Part shown: positions 9,601-17,572 of the stretch, in pieces | Position numbering within the stretch: the first letter of the stretch is position 1 | Layout: every line of letters starts with the position of its first letter | Source of the DNA: JBBQYA01 sp031412335 | GTDB lineage: Bacteria > Bacteroidota > Bacteroidia > Sphingobacteriales > Sphingobacteriaceae | Direction of reading: 5' to 3' | Length of the DNA: 64,000 nucleotides | NCBI GenBank assembly: GCA_031412335.1 | Contig: JANOCT010000023.1 | Span: 91,553 to 155,552, forward strand | Notes under the pieces: generated by a model | Told to the model about the DNA's origin: nothing | The model's database searches: none | What the model saw: only the letters and a program-made list of their open reading frames with translations | Translations under genes and position numbers: made by a program

Positions 9601-10864
9601 CAATTTGATTGTCTTTGAAATTACGAATATTGCCTGGAAGATCTGTTAAGAGGTTGTTGGAAGCGGGTAATGCATATTCTTTTCCAGTTTCTGGATCTCT
9701 TATCGTATCTAATTTGGAGTTTGGGAGTTTACTAAATCCTCCTTTTACTTTTACATTATTAAAAACGCTATCCTCCCCAAGATCAATAAATGCAATTATA
9801 TTTCTTGAATCATCAAACTTATTGGTTTCGTTGGTAATGAAAACTTCGACTTGGTTAACAATAATTTTTGATTGAATTAAAGGTGGTTCTGCAAAAGCCT
9901 TTTCATAATTATCTTTAAAATAATTTGCCAAAAAATAATGTTTATTGGCTTCATAATTATCTGCCGAAAACCTAAAATCGCTTGTTTGAGCTCCATTGGT
10001 AATGTTAATTTCTTTGGGTTCGCTCTTTTGTGTAGAGAAAACACTCGTCATGGTAAGCCTACCAAACTGAAGTTGAGTTTTAATACCAAATAAAGTCTGA
10101 CTTCCTGTAATTAATGAACCACTTATGGGTAGACTCACATTTCCAGCTTCTATTTTTTTAATAATCTCATCTTCATAGCCGGTATAATCTAATTTTACTT
10201 GATTTTCAAAATCGAATTGTGATTCTGTATTAAAGTTTGTGGTAACTTTCAGCTTGTCGCCAATGTTACCAACAACATTCATTTGTATTTTTTCATCAAA
10301 GTCAAAGTTTCCAGTTCTTTTTGCCCGCTCAGAAAATGCAGGATTTTCATTTCTGTTAAATTTTCCTGAAAAAATTAATTCTGCAGAACCTTGTGGTCGA
10401 ATATCAACTGCTCCACCACCAAAAATCCGATCGAAAAGTTGATTGTTGACATATAATTTGGGTACAATACCTTTGCTTTGTACTAAATCAGTTGCAGAAC
10501 TTCTTTGCTTCCAGTATTCGCTTTTATTTTGTTCCGATTCATATCGTTGATATTCTTCAAAACTTAAATATTGGGGATTTCTGAAAAACCTTCCTCCTAT
10601 GGTTTCAGTGATAATATACTGTTTGGTAGTAGGATCGTACTCAACCTTCCGCTCTATATTTTTTGGTGGTTTAAGGTCAATTGTATTGGGTTTATTTTGA
10701 AGAATATCAGAATTGTCCGGCACTGGAAATTTCAAATCTCCAGTATCCAAATTTCTTTTTCTAGGACTTTCAATGCGCATTCTAGCACTGGAACTCCATA
10801 CCACAGATAAGCTTATAATCGTAATAACGACTAAGGGTAAAAATGTGGATTTAACTGATTTCAA
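3623..10864 (-). CDS. sprA: Gliding motility / T9SS outer-membrane translocon SprA
   Basis: SprA (also Sov) is the giant outer-membrane beta-barrel that forms the pore of the type IX secretion system and is needed for gliding and cargo export. The 2413-residue frame is uninterrupted and of the usual length. It begins with a signal peptide (hydrophobic core about residues 9-24), then a region with FFRNPQYLSFEEYQRYESEQ typical of SprA. The N-terminal and middle parts contain family patterns such as GGGAVDIRPQGSAELIFSGK, the SYLDDFEGSK stretch and WVNELRLTDFDEDGGWAA. The C-terminal part is rich in alternating beta-strand sequence and ends in the aromatic-containing strand SIRFTLGN. It starts 29 bases after ruvA and is likely part of a maeB-ruvA-sprA run. 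Five likely clients are encoded in the same window. Confidence 0.96.
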   Translation of the reverse strand: MKSVKSTFLPLVVITIISLSVVWSSSARMRIESPRKRNLDTGDLKFPVPDNSDILQNKPNTIDLKPPKNIERKVEYDPTTKQYIITETIGGRFFRNPQYLSFEEYQRYESEQNKSEYWKQRSSATDLVQSKGIVPKLYVNNQLFDRIFGGGAVDIRPQGSAELIFSGKFNRNENPAFSERAKRTGNFDFDEKIQMNVVGNIGDKLKVTTNFNTESQFDFENQVKLDYTGYEDEIIKKIEAGNVSLPISGSLITGSQTLFGIKTQLQFGRLTMTSVFSTQKSEPKEINITNGAQTSDFRFSADNYEANKHYFLANYFKDNYEKAFAEPPLIQSKIIVNQVEVFITNETNKFDDSRNIIAFIDLGEDSVFNNVKVKGGFSKLPNSKLDTIRDPETGKEYALPASNNLLTDLPGNIRNFKDNQIDSYFQSATPAGSSPNDNYAKLTNARKLSPREFSFSPTLGYISLNRSLNAAEVLSVSFRYTYDGVEYQVGEFSADRPLNPLRPDVLYTKLLKNATLKTNLPTWDLMMKNIYPLGSFQINEKNFRLNIVRLDEATGVERQVLTDGIRTSGQQYIQLLNVDRINTRQANRADGIFDFIDGVTIDRANGKIIFPVREPFGSNLRSKFDPSETAFINKYVFQQLYDTTKNAAQQVPEQNKYFIQGSYQSTSSSEFSLNAINIPPGSVVVTAGSTVLTEGSQYTVDYNIGRVKIIDESYLNSAVPIKIKLEAAQLFNLQTKTFLGTRLDYKFSDKFTIGGTALKLSERPFTQKVNIGEEPISNSIYGLDGNYQADSRFLTNLVDKIPFIETKENSQITLSGEYAYLQPGHSRQLNTPGNKTGISYLDDFEGSKSIIDLKNAQQWFLSSTPQTFPNAGVSNRQNGFDRAQLSWYSIDQLFYQRNNNITPRHIREDKEQLSDHYVRQVLEQQVFPNRLTESGQANILTTFDLTFNPTKRGPYNYRTTELNPNGDLLNPTKKWGGIYRGLTSTDFEALNVEFIEFWVMDPFFYKPDAQGGDLYFNLGSISEDVLRDGRKSVENGLPVDGGNNGVDTTVFARIPSIEPVTQAFDNNPTSRQNQDVGLDGLSSGNEQTFFGDYLQELQNAGLNPDALSEAQNDPSNDDYVYFRGTDLDNDKANILTRYSRLNGTEGNSKTSEQSLADFGVEVGSTTLQPDAEDANRDNNSSKEDEYFEYRISMRPADLVVGQNNITDQVLSTVKLENGKTESIRWLQFKVPIISGTPRGGIQDFKSVRFIRMYLTEFEESTTLRFARLQLDRGEWRKFIPQPGRPLREPDDYIGEVDDNTSIFDVNTVNIEENATRIPIPYVLPPGIQQERNASSIRGNTRQNEQSLVLRAQELRDGYGLAAYKNTDFDFRSYKRIEMFIHAEGNQLEDGDVSTFIRLGTDFTQNYYEYEIPMQITKDGSTTESEIWPESNKFNIPLSVLQNAKQARNNANASLIKEFYFPDGKNRVTVVGSPDLSRVRTILIGVRNPKRRSSNQSTDDGQNITAEIWVNELRLTDFDEDGGWAALARATFKLADFGTVNLAGSRSTPGFGSIDKKVSERSREDATTYDVSTNVEIGKFFPEKTGIKIPVFYNYSQTIIKPQFSPSSPDILLNDLLEQTTGSKRDTLKNLTIDKTTRKSINFTNVRKEKTKPNAKSRIYDIENVNASYSYTNKLNTSYEIEKDLEVNHRGRLGYNFSISPKTVKPFEKFIKSKNLNLIKDFNFNYLPSSLSFSVDVDRLYSENQVRNLDPTYVPPSNFSPINFNKYFRLIRAYGFNYNITRSLKIDFNANNLSNIDEPDGKIETRSQKDTILSNLKQFGRTTNYNHSFNVTYTVPINKFPFLDWTKLDVRYGGRFEWDSKPLSQIENKDTSKTDLGNTIQNSRIISVNPTLTFTSLYNKSKFLKSLNTPKRPAPRKPAAKDERGLNVKELNKLSNNGKPIADSLEKVKKPSKQILLKTGARLLTSIKTVSGVYSRTESTVLPGYLPVTNNLGYDFKRSAPGIPFLLGQQDDNFAKYAADKGWITSDTNLTAKYAQNFSETIQLRATIEPLPDLRIELTANRNYSNIESSNFRFVNDTLFKRKGFRKLSPVETGSFSITTITVRTIFDRQREPTYSSKNFQKFESNLIAISKRLGEENGTSISDTSDFYNGYGAGNQEVLINAFLAAYTGTDPSKQKLDLFTKIPLPNWQINYTGLTKIPVLADLFSNISLKSSYSSTYSISSFRNLLQFNTDPGGERELDPLGNFLPQYQVASVGIDEKFTPLVGIDVKLKNSMTFRFDYNTTRRVAFSIGSNNVQQISGDGFAFSFGYITNNFKVPFKINGKITELKNNLKFDMQFKITNTLDVIYRLGVPLTTPGSGSRILSLNPSIDYVVNERFNVRAFYDYTLNKPKSSISYLTAFTQAGVSIRFTLGN

Positions 10865-10893
10865 GGAGTAACGAATTTGAACAGGAATTAAAT

Positions 10894-11478
10894 TTAAAGG
10901 CTTTTAAGAGAAATTTTTATCAGTTGTTCAACTGATAGTGCATCACCATGAACTCTGGTTACATCAGCCAATACTTTATCGGCAACACTTTTCGAAAAAC
11001 CTAACATAATCATGGCTGATAACGCTTCCTCTTTAACAGTATTGTTACGAGGCATTGAAATTAGCGAGTTACTTCCTTCTTTTTTCAATTTGTCTTGTAG
11101 TTCAAGTATTAAACGTTGCGCTGATTTTGGACCTATTCCTTTTATTCGTTGGATGTTAGGCACGTCACCATTAATTATTGCATGCTGTATTTCTGTTGGA
11201 GTTATGGACGAAAGCATAATTCTAGCAGTATTCGGGCCAATACCTGATACAGAAATTAAATGTCCGAATAGTCTTTTTTCTCCTTCTTCTGCAAAACCAA
11301 ATAAAGTGTGCGAATCTTCCTTTACTATTAAATGGGTATGCAAACGGCAAAATTCAATTTCTGGTAATTGAGAAAATGTATGCAATGAAATATTAATATG
11401 GTAGGCAACACCACCAGCAAGCAAATGCACATGTGTTGGACTTTTAAAAACTAACTTACCTTCTATAAATGCGATCAT
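10894..11478 (-). CDS. ruvA: Holliday junction branch migration protein RuvA
   Basis: RuvA binds the four-way Holliday junction and loads the RuvB motor for branch migration in recombination repair. The 194-residue protein has the usual three parts: an OB-fold N-terminus starting MIAFIEGKLVFKSPTHVHL, a double helix-hairpin-helix domain with LISVSGIGPNTARIML near residue 75 and RIKGIGPKSAQRLILELQDK near residue 110, and a C-terminal RuvB-binding domain from about 145 to the end. Length is normal. It lies between maeB (44-base gap) and sprA (29-base gap), a gene order often seen in Bacteroidota. Confidence 0.97.
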   Translation of the reverse strand: MIAFIEGKLVFKSPTHVHLLAGGVAYHINISLHTFSQLPEIEFCRLHTHLIVKEDSHTLFGFAEEGEKRLFGHLISVSGIGPNTARIMLSSITPTEIQHAIINGDVPNIQRIKGIGPKSAQRLILELQDKLKKEGSNSLISMPRNNTVKEEALSAMIMLGFSKSVADKVLADVTRVHGDALSVEQLIKISLKSL

Positions 11479-11522
11479 ATTTTATTAAAAAGCTGAAAAT
11501 ATTAATTTAAAACAGGATAGCT

Positions 11523-13796
11523 TTAATTATTTTCTTTTGATTGAGCGTCAACCACCGCAATTGTTACCATATTTACAATTTCGCGAACAGAACTACCTAA
11601 TTGCAAAATATGAACTGGCTTATTTAAACCAAGCAAAATTGGTCCAATGGCCTCTGCGCCTCCCAATTCCTGCAATAGTTTATAAGCCATATTTCCTGAT
11701 TCTAGATTTGGAAATATTAACGTATTAGCAATTCCACCCGATAATTTTGAAAATGGAAAATTGTCAGCCAACAATGCTTCATTCATGGCAAAATTAGCCT
11801 GAATATCTCCATCTACAATAATTTCTGGATGATTTTTATGTAAAAAACGTACTGCATCCCGCATTTTTATTGGTGTTATCCCATCTGATGCACCAAAATT
11901 GGTGTATGATAAAAGTGCAATTCTAGGATGAACGTTAAATTTCTTAACAGATTCATTCACTAATAGCGTAATATCGACAATGTCTTGTGCACTTGGATCA
12001 ATGTTTACTGTTGTGTCCGCAAAAAAGACTGTTCCTTTTTTGGTTAACATCATATACATCCCTGCTACTCTTTTTACTCCGGCGTCGGTACCAATAATTT
12101 GCAAAGCAGGTTTTATGGTGCTTTGATAATTTCTCGTTAATCCACTAATTAACGCATCTCCTTCCCCAGATTCAACCATAGCAGATCCAAAATAATTTCT
12201 CTCACGCATAAGTTTCTTTGCTTCGTAAAGCGTAATTCCTTTCCTCTGTCTTTTTTGGAAAAGTATTTCACCATACTCAGCCAACTTTGCATCTTGTTCA
12301 TTCGGATCAATAATATCAATTCCATCAAGTCCAAGCGTATGCTCGCGGATGAGCGATCTTATTTTATCCACATTCCCAAGCAAAACTGGTGTTGCAATGC
12401 CCTCTTCAAATACTATTTGAGCTGCTTTTAGAATTTTATAATTATCTGCCTCCGCAAAAATTATACGTTTAGGAGCCGATTTTGCCTTATTGGTAATGGC
12501 TCTCATGAGTTTATCATCAAGCCCTAGACGTTTTTTTAGTTCTTCTTTATAAACATCCCAATCGGTAATATGATGTTTAGCAACTCCAGAGTCCATTGCT
12601 GCTTTTGCAACCGCTGGAGAAACCGAAGTTATCAACCTGAAATCTAAAGGTTTTGGAATAATATACTCTTTCCCAAATGTTATATTCTTTTTATTATAAG
12701 CTAAATTAACAGCTTCTGGAACAGGCTTTTTAGCTAATTCAGCTATTGCTTTTACAGCAGCAATTTTCATTTCCTCGTTAATGCATTTTGCACGCACATC
12801 CAGTGCACCTCTAAATATGTAAGGAAAACCCAACACATTATTAACCTGATTTGGATAATCAGATCGGCCAGTAGCCATAATAATATCTTTTCTGGTTTTA
12901 ATTGCTAGGTTATAATCAATTTCAGGATCAGGATTGGCCATAGCAAAAACGATTGGGTTTTTAGCCATTTTCTTAAGCATTTCTGCAGTTAGAATATCAG
13001 CAGAAGAAAGTCCGATAAATACATCTGCATCTTTTATGGCATCATCTAATGTTCTCAGATTTCTTTTTGTTGCAAAATAACGTTTGGTTTCATCCAGAGA
13101 ATCATCACGATCAGCTCTTATTACACCAGATCGATCAAGCATAACCATGTTTTCTAATTTTGCACCCATTGCCAGATATAAACGAGAACAAGAAATAGCT
13201 GCTGCACCTGCACCATTGATAACAATTTTCACTTTGGCAATATTCTTTTTCTGAACTTCTAACGCATTCAATAATGCTGCTGCAGAAATTATTGCGGTAC
13301 CATGCTGATCATCGTGCATGATCGGGATTGAAAGTTCAGCTTTTAATCTTTTTTCAATTTCAAAGCATTCTGGAGCTTTTATATCTTCCAGATTTATTCC
13401 CCCAAAAGTTGGCTCTAATGCTTTTACCGTATTTACAAAAGCATCTACATCGGCTACATTTAATTCTAAATCAAAAACATCGATATCTGCAAAAATTTTA
13501 AAAAGTAATCCCTTTCCTTCCATTACTGGCTTGGATGCTTCGGGTCCTATATTTCCTAATCCTAAAACAGCAGTTCCATTCGTAATCACAGCAACTAAGT
13601 TTCCTTTGGCTGTATATTTATACACATCATCCACATTATCAGCAATTCGCAAACATGGTTCAGCCACACCTGGAGAATAGGCAAGTGATAAATCTCGTTG
13701 AGAATTGGTAGCCTTTGTAGGAATAACTTCTATTTTCCCTGGTCTTCCACTACTATGATAGTCCAGTGCATCTTGCTTCCTGCTTGATTTTGACAT
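11523..13796 (-). CDS. maeB: NADP-dependent malic enzyme with phosphotransacetylase-like domain
   Basis: This enzyme converts malate to pyruvate and CO2 with reduction of NADP, feeding gluconeogenic carbon back to pyruvate and supplying NADPH. The 757-residue chain is the large MaeB form. The N-terminal malic domain (about 15-160) includes SLAYSPGVAEPCLRI, a GNLVAVITNGTAVLGLGNIG stretch and IPIMHDDQHGTA; the nucleotide-binding domain follows, with VVINGAGAAAISCSRL near residue 195. From about 430 to the end is a PTA/PTB-like domain, which in MaeB is regulatory rather than catalytic. It starts with ATG 27 bases after a good promoter box and leads the run into ruvA and sprA. Confidence 0.95.
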   Translation of the reverse strand: MSKSSRKQDALDYHSSGRPGKIEVIPTKATNSQRDLSLAYSPGVAEPCLRIADNVDDVYKYTAKGNLVAVITNGTAVLGLGNIGPEASKPVMEGKGLLFKIFADIDVFDLELNVADVDAFVNTVKALEPTFGGINLEDIKAPECFEIEKRLKAELSIPIMHDDQHGTAIISAAALLNALEVQKKNIAKVKIVINGAGAAAISCSRLYLAMGAKLENMVMLDRSGVIRADRDDSLDETKRYFATKRNLRTLDDAIKDADVFIGLSSADILTAEMLKKMAKNPIVFAMANPDPEIDYNLAIKTRKDIIMATGRSDYPNQVNNVLGFPYIFRGALDVRAKCINEEMKIAAVKAIAELAKKPVPEAVNLAYNKKNITFGKEYIIPKPLDFRLITSVSPAVAKAAMDSGVAKHHITDWDVYKEELKKRLGLDDKLMRAITNKAKSAPKRIIFAEADNYKILKAAQIVFEEGIATPVLLGNVDKIRSLIREHTLGLDGIDIIDPNEQDAKLAEYGEILFQKRQRKGITLYEAKKLMRERNYFGSAMVESGEGDALISGLTRNYQSTIKPALQIIGTDAGVKRVAGMYMMLTKKGTVFFADTTVNIDPSAQDIVDITLLVNESVKKFNVHPRIALLSYTNFGASDGITPIKMRDAVRFLHKNHPEIIVDGDIQANFAMNEALLADNFPFSKLSGGIANTLIFPNLESGNMAYKLLQELGGAEAIGPILLGLNKPVHILQLGSSVREIVNMVTIAVVDAQSKENN

Positions 13797-13820
13797 GTTT
13801 TAATTATTTACAAAAAAAAT

Positions 13821-13828
13821 CAAAAGTA
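13821..13828 (-). promoter_or_regulatory. -7 box for maeB (TACTTTTG)
   Basis: The minus strand shows TACTTTTG 24 bases upstream of the maeB ATG, an exact TAnnTTTG match, in an AT-rich setting. A TTTC about 18 bases further upstream may serve as the -33 element. This promoter could drive maeB, ruvA and sprA together, since the gaps between them are short. Confidence 0.5.
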
Positions 13829-13985
13829 ACAATTTAAAATAATGGGAAACTTTAATGATTACAACTTAGGTTTATATCTTAAAATGTAAAATTATCCATC
13901 TAATTGCGCTATTAGTCCATTTTATTAAAAACTGTTGCTTTGCACCTTTGAATTATCAATAAAGACAAAATTTAACTCAAAAAGT

Positions 13986-14531
13986 ATGACACGTTTAACA
14001 GCTTTAGATCCAGAAGTAGCAACTGGTAAAACAAAAGAATTATTTAATTCAATACACGCTAAATTTGGAATAGTACCAAACATGATGAGAACAATGGGGA
14101 ATTCATCCGCATTATTAGAAGGATATTTGAATTTAAGTGAATCACTAAGCAAAGGAACTATTAATGTAAAAACCGGAAAGCTGATTTCTTTGGCAGTTGC
14201 TGAAAGTAATTCATGCGATTACTGTTTATCTGTGCATACTTACCTTGGCGAAAATTTATTGAGGATTGATTCAAATTCGTTATTTGAGGCAAGATTTGGA
14301 AATAATATTGATGAGAAAACAGATGCAATATTAAAGTTTGCAAAAGTATTAATTAGCAAAAATGGTTTAGTAAGTGATTCGGATGTCGACTCGTTAAAAG
14401 CTAAAGGCATTTCAGAGGCCGAAATTGGTGAAATTGTTGGTCATGTTGCTTTGAATATTCTTACCAATTATTTCAACAACACGGCTAATACAAAAATAGA
14501 TTTTCCAGTAATTGAGGCAAGTGTTGCCTAA
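13986..14531 (+). CDS. AhpD-like carboxymuconolactone decarboxylase family protein
   Basis: The protein belongs to the AhpD/CMD family of all-helical thiol proteins. From the preferred ATG at 13986 it is 181 residues. The redox motif ESNSCDYCLSVH is intact, with cysteines at 77 and 80 and the histidine at 84, as in peroxidase-type members. Family knowledge suggests a role in peroxide reduction or thiol chemistry; the physiological substrate is unknown. A longer frame from 13935 would begin with a TTG in a promoter-like CACCTTTG sequence and is not preferred. A strong terminator follows the gene. The next genes code for an NTF2-like protein and an AraC regulator that may act with it. Confidence 0.88.
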   Translation: MTRLTALDPEVATGKTKELFNSIHAKFGIVPNMMRTMGNSSALLEGYLNLSESLSKGTINVKTGKLISLAVAESNSCDYCLSVHTYLGENLLRIDSNSLFEARFGNNIDEKTDAILKFAKVLISKNGLVSDSDVDSLKAKGISEAEIGEIVGHVALNILTNYFNNTANTKIDFPVIEASVA

Positions 14532-14587
14532 TATGAGTTTTTACTCCTACTCAAAAAATAAAAATTCTTAGTTTTAGTTTTATGTTT

Positions 14588-14626
14588 AAAACCAATATTG
14601 GAGTTACCTCCTTATTGGTTTTTTTT
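14588..14626 (+). terminator. Rho-independent terminator after the AhpD-like gene
   Basis: A 10-base stem AAAACCAATA pairs with TATTGGTTTT and encloses a second small stem GGAG/CTCC; a run of T follows. It ends only about 12 bases before the start of the next gene on the same strand, which lacks its own visible promoter, so partial read-through is likely. Confidence 0.8.
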
Positions 14627-14637
14627 AAATAAATAAT

Positions 14638-15054
14638 ATGGCAAGTGATACAAAATCGTTAAAACCTCCATTTACTTTAGAAATTGCTTTGCAAAAAGTA
14701 CAATTAGCAGAAGATGCTTGGAATACCAAAGATCCCGAAAAAATATGCTTAGCTTATTCACAGAATACTGAATGGAGAAACAGAACCGAATTTATTAACG
14801 GAAGAGAAGAAGTTAAAGCATTTTTGAAAAGAAAATGGGAAAAGGAACTTAATTATAAGTTAAAAAAAACGCTTTGGGGATTTCGTGAAAACAGAATGGC
14901 AGTTACTTTTGAGTATGAATGGCATGATGATGATAATCAATGGTTTCGAAGTTACGGAAATGAACTTTGGGAATTTGATGATAGTGGATTAATGTCTAAA
15001 AGGTTGGCCAGTATTAATGATTTAAAAATTAAAGAAAGTGATCGCAAATTTTAA
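14638..15054 (+). CDS. NTF2-like (DUF1348-type) protein
   Basis: A 138-residue soluble protein of the nuclear transport factor 2/SnoaL-like fold, close to the DUF1348 group by its features: AEDAWNTKDPEKICLAYSQN near the start, then TEWRNRTEFINGREEVKAFL and FEYEWHDDDNQWFRSYGNEL. The fold forms a cone-shaped pocket used by many unrelated enzymes and binding proteins, and the function of this group is not established. It sits 14 bases before an AraC regulator gene and just after a terminator, so it may be a target or partner in a small stress-responsive unit. Confidence 0.8.
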   Translation: MASDTKSLKPPFTLEIALQKVQLAEDAWNTKDPEKICLAYSQNTEWRNRTEFINGREEVKAFLKRKWEKELNYKLKKTLWGFRENRMAVTFEYEWHDDDNQWFRSYGNELWEFDDSGLMSKRLASINDLKIKESDRKF

Positions 15055-15067
15055 TAAAAAATAAATA

Positions 15068-15943
15068 ATGGAAACAAAAAATGTGTTCACATTAATAAAT
15101 CCTCAAAATGGAAATTTGGCTTTCAAAATTTTTTCGTTTGACGATAATTGTTCGTTTGATCATATTCAGCGAAATAATTATTATTCATTAATCTGGATTA
15201 AAGAAGGAAACGGAAAAGTAAAAGCTGATTTTTCTGAATTTAATTTTGAAAGCAATAATCTATTTGCATTTTCACCTTACCAACCTTTTATGTTTGCCGC
15301 CGATGAAAAACTATGTGGATATGCCATTCAGTTTCATCCTGATTTTTATTGCATTCACATGCATCAAAAGGAAGTTGCTTGTAATGGTGTTTTATTCAAT
15401 AATATTTATCATCCACCTTTTACCTTTATTGATGAATCAACTTCTCAATTATTAATGATGATTATTGAGCAGATTAAAATAGAAATGAATAATCCGGCTT
15501 TAGCTCAATATGAATTATTGGTTTCTTATCTTAAAATCTTACTAATTAATTTATCAAGGTTAAAGAGTCTTCAACATCCTGAAACTAAATCAATGTTTAA
15601 TGATGTAAAACAACCTTTTATTTTGCAAAATTTGAAGGATGCAATTGAGAAAGATTTTAAAACTAAACACTCTGCAAGTAGTTACGCAGATTCTCTTAAT
15701 ATTTCACCTAAAGCATTGGCAAAAATCACAAAATCATATTTCAACAAGACCATTACCGAACTTATCACCGAAAGAATCATAATTGAAGCAAAACGTGAAT
15801 TATATCTGACTAACAAGGCAGTTAAAGAAATAGCTTATGATTTAGGATATGAAGACGAACATTACTTTAGTAGATTTTTTAAAGTTAATGCTGAAGTTTC
15901 TCCTCAAATTTATCGAGAAACTGTAGGATTCGGAAGAGGTTGA
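15068..15943 (+). CDS. AraC family transcriptional regulator
   Basis: A 291-residue regulator with a cupin-like N-terminal sensing half (about 10-150, with SLIWIKEGNGKVKADFSEFN) and a C-terminal AraC-type double helix-turn-helix (about 190-285). The second helix-turn-helix has the family signature VKEIAYDLGYEDEHYFSRFF followed by KVNAEVSPQIYR. The effector is unknown. It is downstream of the NTF2-like gene by 14 bases and ends just before a bidirectional terminator. It most likely controls its neighbours, including the AhpD-like gene, but no operator was recognised. Confidence 0.93.
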   Translation: METKNVFTLINPQNGNLAFKIFSFDDNCSFDHIQRNNYYSLIWIKEGNGKVKADFSEFNFESNNLFAFSPYQPFMFAADEKLCGYAIQFHPDFYCIHMHQKEVACNGVLFNNIYHPPFTFIDESTSQLLMMIIEQIKIEMNNPALAQYELLVSYLKILLINLSRLKSLQHPETKSMFNDVKQPFILQNLKDAIEKDFKTKHSASSYADSLNISPKALAKITKSYFNKTITELITERIIIEAKRELYLTNKAVKEIAYDLGYEDEHYFSRFFKVNAEVSPQIYRETVGFGRG

Positions 15944-15961
15944 TTAGAAATTATTTATAAA

Positions 15962-15998
15962 ACAAAAAACCCAGCTTACACTGGGTTTTTTGTTTTAT
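15962..15998. terminator. Bidirectional Rho-independent terminator
   Basis: The hairpin AAAAACCCAG / CTGGGTTTTT with a six-base loop is flanked by A and T runs on the two sides. It lies between the convergent AraC regulator (+) and lytic transglycosylase (-) genes and can end both transcripts. Confidence 0.85.
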
Positions 15999-16013
15999 TA
16001 TGAAAAAATTCTA

Positions 16014-17498
16014 TTAACCTTTGAAACCAACTTTTATTAAAGCACCAGCTTTCAACCCGTTGTTGCTTCGTATTTTATTCATTGATTTTAGTTTCTCAAC
16101 AGTTAATCCTTTATGCTTGTCAGCAATACTCCAAAGTGAATCACCTCTTCGCACTTTATAAAATTTATATTGTTTAGCAATCGTTTGCTGTGCCGTCTCA
16201 GTTTTTGCAATATGTTCAAATTCTTCAACTTGCACTTTAATAGTTTGCGTTGTTTTTATTTTTAATGGTTGCCCAACTATTACTTTGTTTGATTTTAAGT
16301 TATTCCAAACTTTAAGATCTTGAACATCTACCCGATATTTCCTAGCAACTATGGAAAGGTTTTCTCCTCGTTTTACTTTATAAACTAAGGTTTTATTTAC
16401 AGTTCTTGATTCCGTTTCTGAAGCTAAAACAATTTGTGCTGAATTACCAAACGGAGCAGAAGAGTAGATCGAATCACGCAACTGAGCGAATAGTAATTTC
16501 TTTTCAACTGGAAGAATAATTGATTTAGCAACAAATTGGCTAGCATTAACAAATTGCTTTTTGTAAACCGGATTTAATGTTTTTAATTCTTCTACATCAA
16601 CTCCCAACATTGTCGACAAGTGACTAAACGAAACCGGATTTACCAACATCACAGTATCATTATTAGTGCTGAAAGATGGATAAACCGGAAATATATTATG
16701 TTCCGTTGCATGATTCATAACATACGTTGCCGCAATAAAAGCTGGAACATACCCTCGAGTTTCTTCTGGCAAGTATTTACGAATAGCCCAGAAATCCATA
16801 GCACCACCTGCTTTGCGTATTGCCTTATTCACATTACCAGCTCCACAATTGTAAGAAGCAATTACAAGCAACCAATCGCCATAAATGGCATACATATCTT
16901 TAAAATATTGAGTTGCTGCAAAAGTTGCTTTTGCCGGATCACGTCGTTCATCTACATAGGTATCTACATTCAATTTGTATTGCTTACCTGTAGCGTACAT
17001 AAATTGCCATAAACCTGTAGCACCAACTCTCGAAACTGCCATTGGATTCAAAGCAGATTCTACAATCGACAAATATTTGAATTCTAATGGTAAACCCTCT
17101 TCTGTTAATGTTTTTTCAAACAACGGAAAATAATAATCGGATAAACCAAGCATTCGCGACATCATTTCGCGCTTACGATTTGCATATAAATCTATATAGC
17201 CTTGAACATACTGATTATAAGGTAAAGGGATTTCACGTTCAATAGAATCAAGACGTTTGATATAAACTTCAGCCGCAAAACTTGGCAATATCTCTGCTTT
17301 TATTTCAGGTATTATAGGAGCAGTAATAGAATCTTCACGAACAATCTCATTTCTTAATAAAAAAATTGAAGCTGAATCTGGATCGAAATGTTTTCCTTTT
17401 GTAGGATGATTACTTGCAGAACTATAAAATGAACTAGCTAAAATGACCAGTGAGAGAGCGAGAATTTTAATTGGACCTGCAAAATTGAATTTTGTCAT
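16014..17498 (-). CDS. Membrane-bound lytic murein transglycosylase with two LysM domains (MltD-like)
   Basis: The enzyme cleaves the glycan strand of peptidoglycan without hydrolysis. The 494-residue protein has an N-terminal signal sequence (hydrophobic to about residue 28), a family 1 SLT domain at about 115-265 with catalytic Glu147 in SIVESALNP, the GATGLWQFMYATGKQY stretch and ASYNCGAGNVNKAI, and two LysM repeats for glycan binding at about 373-420 (VYKVKRGENLSIVARKY) and 447-492 (FYKVRRGDSLWSIADKH). Unlike the E. coli MltD I see no lipobox cysteine, so it may be periplasmic or anchored through the LysM parts. It lies downstream of gatA on the same strand with a 74-base gap. Confidence 0.92.
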   Translation of the reverse strand: MTKFNFAGPIKILALSLVILASSFYSSASNHPTKGKHFDPDSASIFLLRNEIVREDSITAPIIPEIKAEILPSFAAEVYIKRLDSIEREIPLPYNQYVQGYIDLYANRKREMMSRMLGLSDYYFPLFEKTLTEEGLPLEFKYLSIVESALNPMAVSRVGATGLWQFMYATGKQYKLNVDTYVDERRDPAKATFAATQYFKDMYAIYGDWLLVIASYNCGAGNVNKAIRKAGGAMDFWAIRKYLPEETRGYVPAFIAATYVMNHATEHNIFPVYPSFSTNNDTVMLVNPVSFSHLSTMLGVDVEELKTLNPVYKKQFVNASQFVAKSIILPVEKKLLFAQLRDSIYSSAPFGNSAQIVLASETESRTVNKTLVYKVKRGENLSIVARKYRVDVQDLKVWNNLKSNKVIVGQPLKIKTTQTIKVQVEEFEHIAKTETAQQTIAKQYKFYKVRRGDSLWSIADKHKGLTVEKLKSMNKIRSNNGLKAGALIKVGFKG

Positions 17499-17572
17499 TC
17501 GTTAGGATTTGAGTATTGAATTAGTGCTACATAAGATTGAGAGAGCGTAACAACAATTTTAAAACAATTAAA

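Noticed and set aside
3623..10864. Many short frames on the opposite strand inside sprA
   Set aside because: They lack family patterns and export signals and lie fully within a long, coherent gene; they are shadows of its codon use.
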